Source of the DNA: Pseudisothecium myosuroides
Taxonomy: Eukaryota > Streptophyta > Bryopsida > Hypnales > Lembophyllaceae
DNA: 64,000 bases
Direction: 5' to 3'
Assembly: GCA_951799445.1 (NCBI GenBank)
Contig: OX637288.1
Span: 25,399,288-25,463,287 of the forward strand
Notes under the pieces: model-generated
What the model was told of the DNA's origin: nothing
Database searches by the model: none
Seen by the model: only the letters and a program-made list of their open reading frames with translations
Part shown: positions 44,201-57,057 of the stretch, piece after piece
Layout of the letters: every line of letters begins with the position of its first letter
How positions within the stretch are numbered: the stretch's first letter is position 1
Translations under genes and position numbers: made by a program

Positions 44201-45769
44201 ATTGCAAGATATGCATATCAGCATCAAAATCCAGGAGCAAATTTATCTTCAACAGAGGTTCAATATGGTTTGTGCTTGATTTAATAATCCATTGTAAGCA
44301 CTATAAGGTACTCTTGTTTTAGATAGCAGACCTCAATTTTTTTAAACGGATTTTAAGTGATGTCAATATTGACAATTCAATGTTTTTATGTCAACAAGAA
44401 CGTTCAACGTGACATCAATGTTGATATAAAAACATTGGATTGTCAACATTGGCATCACCTAAAATTGTTTAAAAAAATTGAGGTTCATTACCTAAACAAA
44501 GGTTTCTTATACTTAAGTAGCTCTATTGAGCAAACAACTTTATTATTGAACCTTTAATTTCTAACCCTAGACACTTTAAACATCAAATAAGCTCCAACAT
44601 GATCATGCAAACACAAAGAAACTCCAAAGCTCAAGGACCCCACACATCTTGACAAGAGAAAGCGTCACATAAACAAGAGGAACATCACAAAAACTTACAC
44701 AATCAGAAGCTTGGAGAAAAGGGATGGCAATCGGGTAGAGCTGTAAAAGGAGTGAGAGTGTCGCTTAGACAGAGCTATGCCAATGACAGAAAGGACACAA
44801 CATGCGAGTATGAAGAGCACTACAATAGAAGAGAGATGGGAGAGCTTTGAGTGGGAGTTGCCACAAATATGCATTGCATAGAGAAGACAAATCTGCCCAA
44901 AAGAGAGAATAAAACTTTTATGGCCCTAATATCAGAAGTCTAGATCTCCTATTCATAACACTTGTCGATGATAAAGGTTTAATTTTCAAATTCAAGATTG
45001 ACAACTTTGGTGGGGGTTGAGGTTTTATTAAGAGAGTTGGAGGGAGGGGAAGGGGGATGTTCCTTTTTATGGGATATTCAACTATAAATTAGAAGCTAGA
45101 ATCCATTAGGATAGTGGAGGTCCAAAAATAGTTTAAATTCTAAAAATATTATCTTACTTAAAGGTGAATATTATTTTCTTCAATGTATAAATTATATTCA
45201 TCAGTGTATGAACTATATTCATCAATGTACCAACTTTGAATATATCAAGGGGTGGATGATTTTAAAGGTTTTGTGATTTTTACTTCAAAATTCATTACCA
45301 ATTCCACAAAGGTCCAAAAAGATGAAACAACTTGGATTAACACTAGTAAAAAATGCAGGAATTTTGATAGAATTCTGTTGATTTGGACGCATTGTTCCGG
45401 TCACTTTTCTGTCGATTTCAACAGAAATATGCTAATTTATAATGCCAATTCCATTTGTTTTTCAAGGAAAATTTATTAAAAAATATTTTTAGAAGTTGAA
45501 CTCTTCAAAATTGCAAATCAATTGGTAAAATGTTGCTTTATGGACCTTTTACTTCATTTCACTTTGTAGTAGGGCCTTCAATTTAAAAAAAATACAAAAT
45601 CTTAGGCTTAAAAATTAAAGTATGCAACTTAACACTATATTCAAATAATTTGCTTGCCAATTGTACAGCTCAACAGGTATGTACATTCTTAAATACCTTA
45701 ATATGACTTTGTGGAACACTCACTTGCTAAAGGTCAAATAGTTTAAATATTTAACAAGCATTAGATGTT
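41255..45769. other. AT-rich DNA with relic coding scraps
   Basis: No intact gene. A minus-strand relic lies at 41614-41914, where two frames together read like degraded protein (AGGRAG-free pieces such as KARKGAECDYLIANNIWETQ). A block at 41232-41290 (TAGAATCCATTAAGGTAGGAGG) recurs at 45090-45130 and its TAAGGTAGGAGG core is the end of the element at 55414-55990. A T-poor stretch 42640-44700 is unassigned. Confidence 0.3.
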
Positions 45770-46035
45770 TTTCAGCCCCTTTGGAGGGTTGTGAGTTCTC
45801 CATAGTTCCCACCCTGTAAAACAGGCTGAAATTGCACTGCAGCAGCTGCACTGACGTGGCCGAGAGATTGCCACGTCAGTTTCCGGGGGAAAAAAAAAAC
45901 ACTTTGCTTTTCATTTTAAGAATTAATTAATTAGTTTTTTAAATAAAAATAAAAATTTGATAGCGGCGTTTTTTAAGGCTTGGGGGAACAGAGTTGGGAA
46001 CAGGCCTGAAACGGCCCTCCAGACCCCCCGAATCT
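45770..46035. other. GC-richer block with ACGTGGC hairpin
   Basis: ACTGACGTGGC and GCCACGTCAGT pair perfectly across a 9-base loop (45850-45881), so an ACGTGGC core (G-box/ABRE type) occurs on both strands. Flanking sequences CCTTTGGAGGGTTGTG (left) and CGGCCCTCCAGACCCC (right) are only weakly inverted. Possibly a small transposon; unproven. Confidence 0.3.
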
Positions 46036-46925
46036 CATCTAATGTATGCCACTACCAATAATAGACTACAATTTTTTGTCCAATGCACTTATCCTCTACA
46101 ATGCAAAATGCCATATTAACTGTGGTGAAGCTATTTATATTTATATAAATGGATTAAACATGCAAAATATGGATGACAAAACATTTATACATCAATAAGC
46201 ATGTATATTCATCCAAAGAAGAGTGATAGCATCTAAGCATTTGTAGCACTTGAACAATTTCATTCATTGAGTAAGGGTGAATGTGTCCCTAAGTATTCTT
46301 TCAAAATAGCTGTAACACTTTGAAGCACAATGTCAATAAAATAACACAATTGATAAGTAGGAAGCAATTGGGATATCTAAAAATGTCATTGAAGAGAGAG
46401 AGGATCAAATTTATTGAGGTCATAGAGCATGTTTTCAATTTTTCATGTACCCCCTTCTCTGCAGTTTCACAAAGAAAAGGGCATGTAATGAAGGGGAGAA
46501 ACACGAAACGGGACGGGACAGGGCTTATAAGTGGCTAGACTTTATTGGTCTATACCAATACAACCATATTGCCCAAGACTATCTTGATGCAATTGAGCAA
46601 GTTGGTATAAGGTAACTATGATTGAAACACCTAAATGTGACACTTGCTCAAGATTTGCAAATCTTGAGGGTAGCTTTAGAACAAAATGATGTGCATTGTT
46701 AGGAAATGGTTTAAAAAACCAATAAAATTGGTTTCGTAATTTTTGGAGATTTTATGAATGTAATACAAATTTGTGGAACCAAGTGCGTAGATGCACCTAT
46801 TGTGGACTATAGACTAACACAAAAGTGGATACACAAACACCCAAAAGCAACAGCATGTAAGCTTGTATCATGCTCGTTTTAGCAGCCAACACAAAATCCG
46901 CCCCTATCACTGTGACACATTCATG
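46036..46925. other. AT-rich DNA, no gene seen
   Basis: A 72-codon plus frame at 46320-46538 has no motif. Confidence 0.3.
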
Positions 46926-47330
46926 TTAACCCCTAAAGTTCCATGACTATGTTTTCACCAAAAACATTCAAAAATTGCCATTTTTAATACAAGTACCAAA
47001 TTTTTGAAAAAATAACTTTTTTGACACATGTAACCGTAGGATCTTATAGTAAACTAGTTTTAGAAGATGTGGAAAAAATTTCAGAATTTTCCACCATGCG
47101 GATTGGAAGATATTAGCATTTGAATTGGCAAAAATCCTTTTTTTGTTCTTGCAAAAAACACGGCAGCTGCACTTCACAAGGTCACATTTGTATGAAAAAA
47201 TGTCCAAAATGGTGGTGCTTCTTTGAATTCTTTTTCCTAAACAAGTTGGCTACATGCTTAAAAGTTTTCAAATCATTTGGAATTGTACAACATATACAAA
47301 AAAAATAGTAAGTGAAAAGAAGTAGAGAAT
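46926..47330. repeat. Fragment of the TTAA element family
   Basis: Starts TTAACCCCTAAAG and keeps AACATTCAAAAATTGCCATTT, AACCGTAGGATCTTA, GATGTGGAAAAAATTTCAGAA in the same order as 6454-7264, then diverges. No right end found. Confidence 0.45.
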
Positions 47331-47520
47331 GATTCAAAATACTAAATTGTCAAGAATTTAATTATGGAATTGAAAAATGTCAATCCCAATGGTTGTAGTG
47401 TTGTAATAAACAACCTGAATCCTATGATTTTTTTCTTCCAAAAAATATTAAAAATTGAGTTAAATAAACAACTTCAAAGTTTATTTCAAGATAGAGAATC
47501 CGTAACCGCCTGCAAACTAT

Positions 47521-47600
47521 AAACCTCATAACTTTTTACTCATTGGTTGAAATGGAACGATTTAAAGCTTTTGACCAATGAGTAAAAAGTTATGAGGTTT
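47521..47600. other. Perfect 27-bp hairpin
   Basis: Bases 47521-47547 are exactly complementary to 47574-47600 (both contain ACTTTTTACTCATTGGT or its complement) around a 26-base loop. Confidence 0.7.
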
Positions 47601-47697
47601 TATAAAGCAATTTCATTGGTCCATTCTAAAGTTTTGTTTGCTTGGGGTTTCACACATGAGGGATGACCACTAAAACTCCACGTCATCCACAACTCTT

Positions 47698-47835
47698 GCC
47701 AAATTTATCGAGGAAGTGGGACTTGTAATGCATTTTTCACTACGGTGTCTCCTCGAGCTTGTGGTTGCCAAATTTATCGAGGAAGTGGGACTTGTAGTGC
47801 ATTTTTCACTACGGTGTCTCCTCGAGCTTGTGGTT
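47698..47835 (+). repeat. Exact 69-bp tandem duplication
   Basis: Two adjacent units (47698-47766, 47767-47835) differing at one base (TAATGC/TAGTGC). 69 is a multiple of three, so a frame stays open across both (LRCLLELVV twice), but there is no other sign of coding. Confidence 0.8.
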
Positions 47836-47879
47836 TCTTCAAGACGACGCTCTGAACGTTTTCAACAGGTGCGGCTTTA

Positions 47880-48417
47880 TGGTTTTTTTGACACCCGGGC
47901 CTAAGTAGGAGATGTTTATAATATGATTGCCTCCCTCAAATCAAGTGAGCAAGACAAGGCACATTTAAAGGACAAACTTCAAGAGTCGCACAATAACCTG
48001 GTCCTTACAAGAAATTGACTAACAGCGAAATTTTATACAAAAACGGCAATGGATTTGCAAAAATGAGTCTTGGATGCTTGAACTAGTCTTCTTTGCAAAA
48101 ATCAGAAATTAGTTTTGCGGACAACCTTGCCAGCGTGGCCAGGACCTATTCCGGCTGGAAGGTTCCATTTCTAAATATCTGCTGAAGGTGATGAAATTTA
48201 CAAGAAGGCCATTGCTACTTATTACAAGATTACAGAGAACTTAAAAAGAAGGCCATTGCACTTGTTTATGCCTGAAGAAGGTCCAGATGAAATCTTCAGA
48301 GTGATTTCTCAATCACACAATTTTTGAGTCAAGGTCCTCATCAATGAAGGCCATCTGTTTCACAAGCAAGAGGAGGAAGCTACCAGGCTAAAGAATGTTT
48401 CAGAATACAGAAAATAA
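47880..48417 (+). pseudogene. Degraded coding sequence, coiled-coil-like
   Basis: One to two frames read protein-like pieces broken by stops: MIASLKSSEQDKAHLKDKLQ, EGDEIYKKAIATYYKITENL, MPEEGPDEIFRVISQSHNF and HKQEEEATRLKNVSEYRK. Not recognised; a relic of a coiled-coil or repeat-element protein that ends just before the inositol kinase 3' end on the opposite strand. Confidence 0.35.
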
Positions 48418-48481
48418 AACAATGTTGGTACAGTCAATTTCAGGATTCTAACAGAAAATTTCACTCCAAATTGCTTTGCTG

Positions 48482-51080
48482 TCACTGATTGCTGAAAAGT
48501 GCACCGCGACTTTCAAATGGAATCTGTTCAATGTGAACACCAACACGAGTCTCTTCCATTGACTGCAAGAAAACAACCTCATCAGAAAGTGACAATCCTT
48601 CGAATCTAGGAAAAGAATAAAAAATGAAGAAGCCCAATGATAGACATGCTGCATAATGAGACAACACATGATCACGATACAAACATTACCTCGAGTTGAC
48701 TTGCTGTAAAGTGTGGGATTCCAACTTGACCAACTGCCAGTCCACCAAAGTAATTCCCCATTAAAACCGCCTGTTCAACAGGCAGCCCCTGGTACAAACC
48801 TGCAGAAAACCCAGCCAGGAAGCTATCTCCAGCTCCAGTAGGATCTACTTCTGTAGCAGGAAATGCGGGGACACGAAACTCCAGATCTGCAGAGTAAATC
48901 CTGCTGCCATTCTTTCCCTCGGTGACGATGACACACGTCTTTCGCCGAGCTTTTTCAATGTCAATATATAAAGCTTCATTGCGAGCTGCCTTCAAGAATG
49001 AAATGTCCTCCAACATGTCATAGAAAGGGGTCTCCTCCAGATTTCGAAGCCCTACCAGACCGGTTTCCGGATCGATGGTCCTTATAAGTGCCTGGAAACC
49101 CCAACATAAACCTGTAAATAAATTCACAAACACTAACTTCGCATTTCATACAGCTGCAATCCAAGATTATCCTAAAACAGAATCCTCTGAAATAGCAGTA
49201 GACAGCACATCAATAGAAATAGAAGCTAGGCCTAACTACAACAAGCAGCAAGCTAAGGCATACAAACCTGCACATCAACCACCACATAACGGGAAACGTC
49301 CACCATATGCTTCAAGGTTTCAGGCAAAACTTCACAAGCAATCCCCACAGCAAGACCTAGCTCATATTCCATGTCAATTATATCCACTGGTTCGATCGGT
49401 GCACATATGTTTCCAGCCTTCAGAATCCTCTCTTCTCCTTTTGTGAAGTCCGCGAAAAACTCGGTCGTTTGTTGATCATCAATGGTTTCAGGTGGGTGGG
49501 TGATCTGCGAACGATACAAGAAGTCTGGCCCAACTTTTGAAGCTACCTGCAAGTGAGCAATTCTTTCAGTACAGCAAAAACTGATGAACAATTGGATCTT
49601 CCCATACTCAAATCCAGTACTGACATACAAACTTTTACCTTGCATTCCATACCAAGGGCTTCAAAGACATTGGTGATGTACGAGACAGATCCCCCAAGAC
49701 CATACACAACCTCGCCACCGTGGAGTGTAAGCTGGTCATGGCAATAATGGCCCACAACAAGAGCTGCACATTGATCTTTCTTTCGCAAAGAGTGGCGACG
49801 CATGTAACGCCCTTCCTTCAGATCTGGAACTTTGTGAGGAATGTGAGCTACCTCATCCACCCACAATAAAGCTTCCTGGCATTCACAAACCAAAGTCAGG
49901 GTAAGCCTCATAAACACTTTTTCTCTGAAAAACATCTTCAAGCTCATTACATCTCCTGACCAGATCCAACAATTAAGTGATAATACCATGCCCGCCCTAA
50001 CTGCAACTGAGGTCAAAATTACAGTACATCTATTTAAATGCGCATTGGATAGGGAAGAGTGCTGCGCAACGGACATCACCCACCGGAATATACAAAATTC
50101 TCTCCATAGAAACATATCAGGTATAACCTGAGAAGCACTCTACCCACTGGGCTTAGAATAGGGTTAGGGCCATTGCAATCTCACGACCGCTCAAACCAAT
50201 TGAACGTACCAACAAACTAGACTAAGTTGTCGGTATGTGCAACCAGGTATCAAAAAAAGCGGTAAAGAACCACTGATAGAATGTCATGTCATTAAAATGG
50301 AAAAAATTCAAAAGACTGACACTATCAAGGCGGCCATCTGGAACCTCAGATCTATACCAGTCCTCGTTTCACAGCTCTGACAACTTGAATGCCACAATTA
50401 TCCTCAAGAATCCCACCAACAATTTTGATAATACAGGCACAATTATCCTCAAGAATCAAGAGTAACACCCTCAAACTTCAAGCATATGCTATTCAAACCC
50501 TACCCCATGTGCCGTCAACTACATAATATAAGCTTGCGGCATACAAAAAATAAAAATATGGCAAATCCGGTACACCATGATTGCATCAACACAGGGATCA
50601 AAACGCTACCAAACAACATTTCCTGACGTCTGCAGGGTAACTCTGAATACGAAATTCGCAGCGTATCTTGGTGGATATTACCCTATCTCGGACCACAACA
50701 CGCGGAAAATGCAAAACAAATCCCTCACAAGAGCATGGTATCCAGTCCCAACTACAAATCAAAACGCTAAACACCTTAATTCTTTCCAACATGAGCAGAG
50801 CCATGAATTCCACAAGAATTGGAAACCACAGAACATTCTACCGACCGACCTCCTTAGTGGACAGATCGGGGGAGAACGTGGATGCCAGCGGACTATACAA
50901 GACCGGGTGAGTGGAATCCAGCGCCCCGGATTGACTCAGTCGCGACACATCCACATGCAGTCCCCGCGGGCTTCGTCCTCGGGAAGCCGTCCGTTGCGAC
51001 ATGGGGCTGGTGGGCGGCTTCAACGCCGAAGACAAGCGCTCCTTGATGTCGTGGTGACTCCCCTCCTTGTCGTTGCCCAT
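48482..51080 (-). CDS. MIK: Inositol 3-kinase-like pfkB carbohydrate kinase, five exons
   Basis: Phosphorylates myo-inositol with ATP by family assignment (plant At5g58730-type proteins). Exons: 50850-51080, 49639-49875, 49268-49546, 48690-49091, 48482-48562, all with GT-AG borders, every length divisible by three (231, 237, 279, 402, 81) and all junctions phase 0: 409 residues. The second exon has VVGHYCHDQL and the pfkB signature LGGSVSYITNVF (Gly138-Gly139); the third has ASKVGPDF and LAVGIACEVLPETL; the fourth has DPTGAGDSFLAGF (residues 332-344, catalytic Asp338) and ALIRTIDPETG. About 115 residues precede VVGHYCHD, longer than the seed-plant form I know; the first exon is Ser/Arg/Pro-rich. 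Start chosen at ATG 51080; an upstream in-frame ATG at 51275 would add 65 residues of Gly-rich sequence. The first donor (GAG|GTCGGT) is weak, the least certain border. Confidence 0.85.
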
Positions 51081-51500
51081 GATGGCTCCCCCCCCCCTTC
51101 CTTTCGCAACTGCTCCTCGGTTTCTCCGCTCCTCGTTTTCGCCGCTCTCTCCAAAAACCTCACCACCAAACCCCCAACAAACCCCCCAGAAACGGAGCAC
51201 AATTCCGAATCTGCAACCTCCCAAAGTGGTTTCTCCGCCGACGCCCACCCCCACTTGCAGTTGAAATGCGCGCAACCAAACGAATCCCTGGAAATGCGCA
51301 TCAAAACCAAAGCGAACGGTTGCTCACGCCGTTGCGTCGCAAGAAAACTGCGCTGAGTGCGAATCTCTGATCTGAATTTTGAGGGAGAGCACACACCGCA
51401 AATGGGACTCCGAAGGCGCAAATCAAACGAGCGGGCTCAAACATCGGCGAAGAAGGTGCAGAACCGGAACGGGAAGACTTTTGGCACGACCCGCCCGTCG
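51081..51500 (-). promoter_or_regulatory. GC-rich 5' region of the inositol kinase gene
   Basis: GC-rich sequence typical of a leader/promoter lies immediately upstream of the chosen start codon. Long frames on both strands here are composition effects. Confidence 0.4.
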
Positions 51501-52534
51501 GAAGGGGATAGTTCCACGGTCATAGGGGAATGTACCCCTGTTACCGCGTGGATCTGTAACCGTGCAAATGGTCATCTGGTGGCTTTTACACTGCTTTTCA
51601 AATCCTGACACGTGGGTAACATGTTTCATCACATATTACTGTTTTTCATGATAACTTGATGGTTTTTATACCCAAATGGAAGACCATTTCGTGCAGAAAC
51701 GAACAAGTTTCTGTGCTGGTGGGGTCTGTGGATTCGCCGTGCACTGATTTGTCCTATTAGCTGTAATTTTTTTTTTTTTTTTAAACACATGGACAATTTC
51801 CATTGCAATTAGTTGTAATTTATAGAAGTCACACTATTACAAATTACTGCAGCTGATTTTTTTGGAAATGACAATAATTTTGCAAGTGGCGCTAATTTTC
51901 GCACTGGCTAGTAGAATATGGAGCTACTCCACTTAAGAGTCTTTCAATTCTTGTAGCACTGACTTGCTTTTTGAGTAAGAGCATCACCACCAATTTTGCA
52001 AAATTAGACCATGGCATGAAGAAGTGGTGAGGAACTTGTTGCCTCGCGAGATGTGGTGGTGCACTCAAGCCTTGATGCTCTGCACCAAGCACCCCTTAAA
52101 GAACAATGTGAACGTCCCATTGTCACCGCACTCTCTCAAATGTGTCCTTTGTCATTAAGACAATGTACAATGCAAAATGTGATGTTTGTGACATAAGTTG
52201 TCTTGAAGAGCCCGTACAAGATCCATAATGTTAATGCAAGAGAGTTTCGCTGTTGTGGCTTGTTTTGATTGGTTAAGGAGAGGCAGATAAGACTGATAAC
52301 GATCATTGCGGACCTTGTGCAAATTTTCAACATGACTGGTATGAAGTAGAAATTTCATTGGTTTGGGAGTGAGAGATCTTAGGAAAATCTTAGAGAAAAC
52401 TTTGCTACAACCAACAGGTATTAACTTAGTGAGTGCGGATTCACCTAACATAATCTAAATGTAGGAGACTTTCGCCTTTGTGGCATGTTTTGATTGGTTA
52501 GGCAATCAAAGAAGTCAAATGGCTCAACTCTCCT
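51501..52534. other. No gene seen; repeated 60-bp module
   Basis: The blocks near 52220-52275 and 52450-52505 share GAGA(G/C)TTTCGC(T/C)(G/T)TTGTGGC.TGTTTTGATTGGTTA, an old duplication of about 60 bp. No gene. Confidence 0.35.
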
Positions 52535-52710
52535 ACATTGACATTATGTTCAAAAATTGCAAAGTAGGCCAAATTGTCAAAAATAATCGCCGGTTAGTAC
52601 CAACCTCGCCACCCGCGGCTTGGTAGGTCCTAACCGGTGATTATTTTTGATAACTTGTCTTGCTTTGCAATTACCTAGTCCGTTTAGTTGTTGCATGACG
52701 TCAATATATT
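52535..52710. other. Long imperfect hairpin
   Basis: The core 52576-52655 pairs TCAAAAATAATCGCCGGTTAG with its near-complement CTAACCGGTGATTATTTTTGA around a GC-rich loop. Pairing continues outward with mismatches (TTGCAAAGTAGG / CTTGCTTTGCAA and TTGACATTATG / CATGACGTCAA). Probably a miniature fold-back element. Confidence 0.55.
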
Positions 52711-53459
52711 GTAACAACATGCCAACATCACTGGGCAACATGTCCTCTAGCTTGGTCTCTACAACAAGAAGCAATTGCTTTGCACTTGGATTAACAAGTG
52801 GTAGATAATATATGATTTATAGGCACTAGCAAGGTCAAGGTGGACAAGGATCTAATGGGTGTTGTAGCCATTGATGAATCACTTATAAGATCCGAGGAAC
52901 TTGGAACATGTGGTAGAGTGTATCAAGTAGCAATGCACCTTGTAACCGTGATTGTAATCCTAACTCTGCAATTCAATATTGTACACCTTGAACGCTGCAT
53001 GTAGTGGCCCCTTCCTTTGCATTAATATCTTTAGAAGATTGGTGTTAGAATTGGCTTACGTTGGGGTATACGTTCCTTGCATACAAGATTTTTCTTCTTG
53101 CACAATCTTGTTTCAAAAGAATGCCGTAAAAATCACAAACCAAGGGTGCATTCCCACGCAATCTCACAAAAAAATTGCGGTGAACAAATCAACTTTTTCT
53201 ATGTGTTGAAAGCCTTTGTACAAAGAAGTTACAATAGTATCTACACTATATGAGCAGTGCTAACATCCTTTAGAAATTAAATCTTGTATAGTGAAATATG
53301 TCTTCTTACCAAATACTTTTTGTCATCATTCAAGAAAGCTGGACGACATAAGCAACATATATAAGTTAGTGAAAATTCATGTCAATGAAACCTTTCTAAT
53401 TAGGCATTGTCAAAATGAAAAATACATCTCATGAAAAGAAAATTCACAGAGGACAAAGC
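52711..53459. other. AT-rich DNA, no gene seen
   Basis: No supported coding frame or repeat. Confidence 0.3.
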
Positions 53460-54859
53460 TACAGTGGCGTACCATTCAAAATGGCGTTTTTGAATTTGGA
53501 GGGAAGAAAATTTCACACCTGCCAACTTTGACAGCCTCTTGAGGGTTCAAAAATTGATCTTTGACCATAAAATTTCTACTACAACATCATCTTTAAGTTT
53601 TTTTTATATGTGTGCCAAACTTCAAGGCCAAAAGGTTTACACAAGAAAAAATATTCAAAATCTACCAACATGTGTAGCAGTGAGAAAAATTTCACAACTG
53701 CCAACTTTGACACCTTCCCAAGGACTGAAATTTTTTCTTTTCCTATGAAATTTTTGGCATAGGACCATCTATATGTTGATTATATGTGTAAAAAATTTCA
53801 AGTCCAAAAGAACGCCACAAAAATAGATATTCAAAATCTACCAACATGTGTAGTTGTGAGAAACAATTTCACTACTGCCAACTTTGACACCCTCCCAAGG
53901 GTTGAAAAATTATTTTTTGACCATGAAATTTTTATGGTAAAATAATTTCTATATTAATAACATGTGTGTCAAGTTTCAAGTTTAAAAAATTCACACGAAA
54001 AAAGATATGCTAGTTCTACCAATGTGTATAGCTATGAAAAAAATTTCACTACTATCAACTTTGACACTATCCCAAGGGCTGAAAAAACCCATTTTATCAT
54101 GAAATTTTTGGCATGAGATCATCTCCGTATTGATTAAATGTATGCCAAATTTCAAGGTCAAAAGATTTACCAAAAAAAAGATGTTCTAATTCTACCAACA
54201 TGTGTAGTTGTGAGAATGACTTTGTGTAGTAGTGAAATTTTACCCCAAAAATGACACTATCCCAAGGGCTGAAAAAACCATTCTCACAACTACACATGTT
54301 GGTAGAACTAACATATCTTTTTTTGTGTAAATCTTTTGAACTTGAAATTTGGCACACATGTTATTAACATAGAGATGATTTCATAATAAAAATTTCATGG
54401 TCAACAAATAAATTTTCAACCCTTGGGATAGTGTCAAAGTTTGTAGTAGTAAAATTGTTTCTCACAACTACACATGTCGGTAGATTTTGAATAACTATTT
54501 TTGTGGAGGTCTTTTGGACTTGAAATTTTTTACACATGTAATCAACGTATAGATGTTCCTATAACAAAAATTTCATAGGAAAAGAAAAAAAATTTAGTCC
54601 TTGGGAGGGTGTCAAAGTTGGCAATAGTGAAATTTTTTTCATGGCTACACATGTTGGTAGAACTAACATATCTTTTTTGTGTAAATCTTTTGGCCTTGAA
54701 ATTTGGAAAACATATAACTAACTTAAAGATTATATTGTGGTAAAAAATTTATGGTCAATGATCAATTTTTGAGTCCTCGAGAGGTTGTTAAAGTTGGCAT
54801 ATGTGAAATTTTTTTCTCTACAAATTCAAAAACACCATTTTGAATGGTACCTCACTGTA
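53460..54859. mobile_element. Tc1/mariner-like fold-back with tandem-repeat arms
   Basis: Ends TACAGTGGCGTACCATTCAA and, inverted, TTGAATGGTACCTCACTGTA: CAGTG termini beside TA, as in Tc1/mariner elements. The left arm holds four diverged units of about 180-200 bp, each with GCCAACTTTGACACC, CCCAAGG.CTGAAA, CATGAAATTTTTGGCAT, AAATTTCAAG.CCAAAAG and CTACCAACATGTGTAG; the right arm, from about 54235, holds the same units inverted. The whole can fold into one long imperfect hairpin. No transposase. Confidence 0.7.
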
Positions 54860-54964
54860 CAGTAAACTCCAAACATGTTTTAGGATTATCAAAGAAGCAA
54901 TGTATGGACTTACAAAGAGTGGCTGAGACGGCCGGGGTGGATTGACCCCCTTGCTCATCTTCCC

Positions 54965-55176
54965 TATTAGGAAAAAATTCAGCTCTCAACAAGGCCGCAA
55001 GTCTTGCACCCTCGTGGTGTAGTTATGGAAAAAAAATTGAAAATCTGATGTGGCACTAATGGTGCCACATTAGATTGGAGAAAAAATTGAATTTTTTTTC
55101 CTTCTGTAATTGCACCCCAAGGGGTGCCGAAAATTAAAAATTGGCAGCTTTCTTGAGGGCTGAAATTTTTCCTAAT
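54965..55176. mobile_element. 212-bp hairpin element
   Basis: Left ATTAGGAAAAAATTCAGC..CTCAA pairs with right TTGAGGGCTGAAATTTTTCCTAAT. Inside, GCACC..../GGGGTGC and AATCTGATGTGGCAC/GTGCCACATTAGATT continue the palindrome to the centre near 55052, so nearly the whole element is one stem. Confidence 0.65.
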
Positions 55177-55413
55177 GAAAGTCACTCTAGAGGTGCATAT
55201 AAAAAAAACCACCCTATTTTGAGCTTGATTAATTTATCTTCTACACCTTCCCTAGTTAAATTGAGACCTCTAATTACAAGTATGAATTCAAAATTTCCAA
55301 ATTTTATCATGAGTGGCAAATACAAAATTCCAACATTTTTACTAGGGATAAAATCAAGGACAAGTGACGGGTCAGTTCACTCTCACCAAAAGAAAGAATG
55401 AAGCACAAGCAAT

Positions 55414-55990
55414 TAAGGTAGGAGGCTCTTGAATGGATCATCTAAGGAAAAAAATAGATTTGCTGAAGAAGGTGGCTATCCAATCATTTCAATTTTTTTG
55501 GAGTAGATAGAGAAGTGGAAAGCACAAGCATCGCATTTTGAATTGTAAATTTCTAACTTGAAATGAAATAGATATGATTTATGAAAGCAAAGAGTGTATA
55601 GGTCGCTATTGGTGGTTATGGACCTCAACAATAATTGAAGAAAATCTATGGTGGAATAGACCATGGCAATGCAAAAAGTGATGAAAACAGTGCAGAGAAG
55701 GTTCACAAAAATTGCATGAAGTTGAAGGACCCACCGGAAATTACTTTAACATGTTGTTTCATACTTTCATTCAAAATTCTGTCTTCAAAATTAAATTACG
55801 CATTCATGGTCAGTGAACTACATATAAAGGAGAGAGTATTCACTGTTCATTGTTCGTAAATGGTGCACTTGGAGTCAATTTTTAATACCTCAAAAAATCG
55901 CGGTCCATTTCATGAACCAAGTGCACTAATCATGCACCTTTTATAGGGGAAATCTTTAGTGCCCACTCCATTTCAGAGCCTCCTACCTTA
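55414..55990. mobile_element. 577-bp terminal-inverted-repeat element
   Basis: TAAGGTAGGAGGCTCT at the left is exactly inverted at the right (AGAGCCTCCTACCTTA). No ORF of note. The same end occurs alone near 41254-41270. Confidence 0.55.
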
Positions 55991-57054
55991 CTAGGAAATG
56001 GAGGTCATGCTAGTGATTGAAAATGGCAATGCAAGCGGTCAGATTGTGTACTATTGATTTAATTTTGAAATTCCTTTTGTTAAAGTGTTAGTAATTTGTA
56101 ATATTTTAAGTTTTAATATTGAATTTCATTAATAAATTTTTTTCTTTGAAGTTCATAAGAACATTGAATTTATTTATAAACTCATAATAAAAAATAATAA
56201 CACATGATAGTATAGAAAAAAATGATAAACCTATTTTAATGGGTCTGACTTCAAATGGTTATGATCTAAATGAGAGGCGACACAATTCAAAGACCTATAG
56301 ACCTAATCCATTATAGATGAAGAGACACATAATAGAATGGTGGAGAAGGATAAGACAATAAGCTAAGCAAAAACACTTGTCTATTGCATGAAAAAACTAA
56401 AATTATGGACTTTTAGTCATGTGGCTACAAAATTTCAAGGCTTTGGTCGAGTGACTTCAAAATTATATGTCTTTAGTTGAGTGACCTCATTCAAGGTGGC
56501 TTTAAAGTTCCATTGTTTTAATCGTTTATCTTCCACAAATGCACCATATATTCCTCAATACAAAAATACAAAAATATATATTGTACTTAAATTATACATC
56601 TATTATCTATATATGTACATACTTATAGTCACTTCTAATCATGTATTTATCACTCTAATTATATTCTTCTATACAAAAAAATCTCCAAAATCAATTCCAA
56701 CATATAGATTGTCACTATAAGTATTCATCTTTTTATTGGAACACTTTGACTCTACACTCACAAACTAAAATGAGTACTTGGAAAGATACATTTCATTATT
56801 ACTATTGAATTACTGTATACTATTGGTATGTTGACAGAAGTTGTTGACTACAATACTTATGAAGTACTCTGTAATACACTACCAATAGTAAACGACAAGC
56901 AAACCATTCATCAAAGCCACCAAGCACTAATAGTAGGCAATCTGTAATTTATAGGTTTTGTACATAAAACTTTCTCCACATAACATTCAGTAGCTTCAAG
57001 ACAAGCTGCTTTTTGCTATCATCCACAAAGTGCATCCATTAAGCCCTACTGCTC
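55991..57054. other. AT-rich DNA, no gene seen
   Basis: No supported coding frame; short repeated phrases about 56400-56480 (GTGGCTACAAAATT, GTGACTTCAAAATT). Confidence 0.3.
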
Positions 57055-57057
57055 TAA

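Noticed and set aside
50577..51356. 259-codon plus-strand frame
   Set aside because: Lies antisense to exon 1 and the GC-rich leader of the inositol kinase, with no domain and biased composition.
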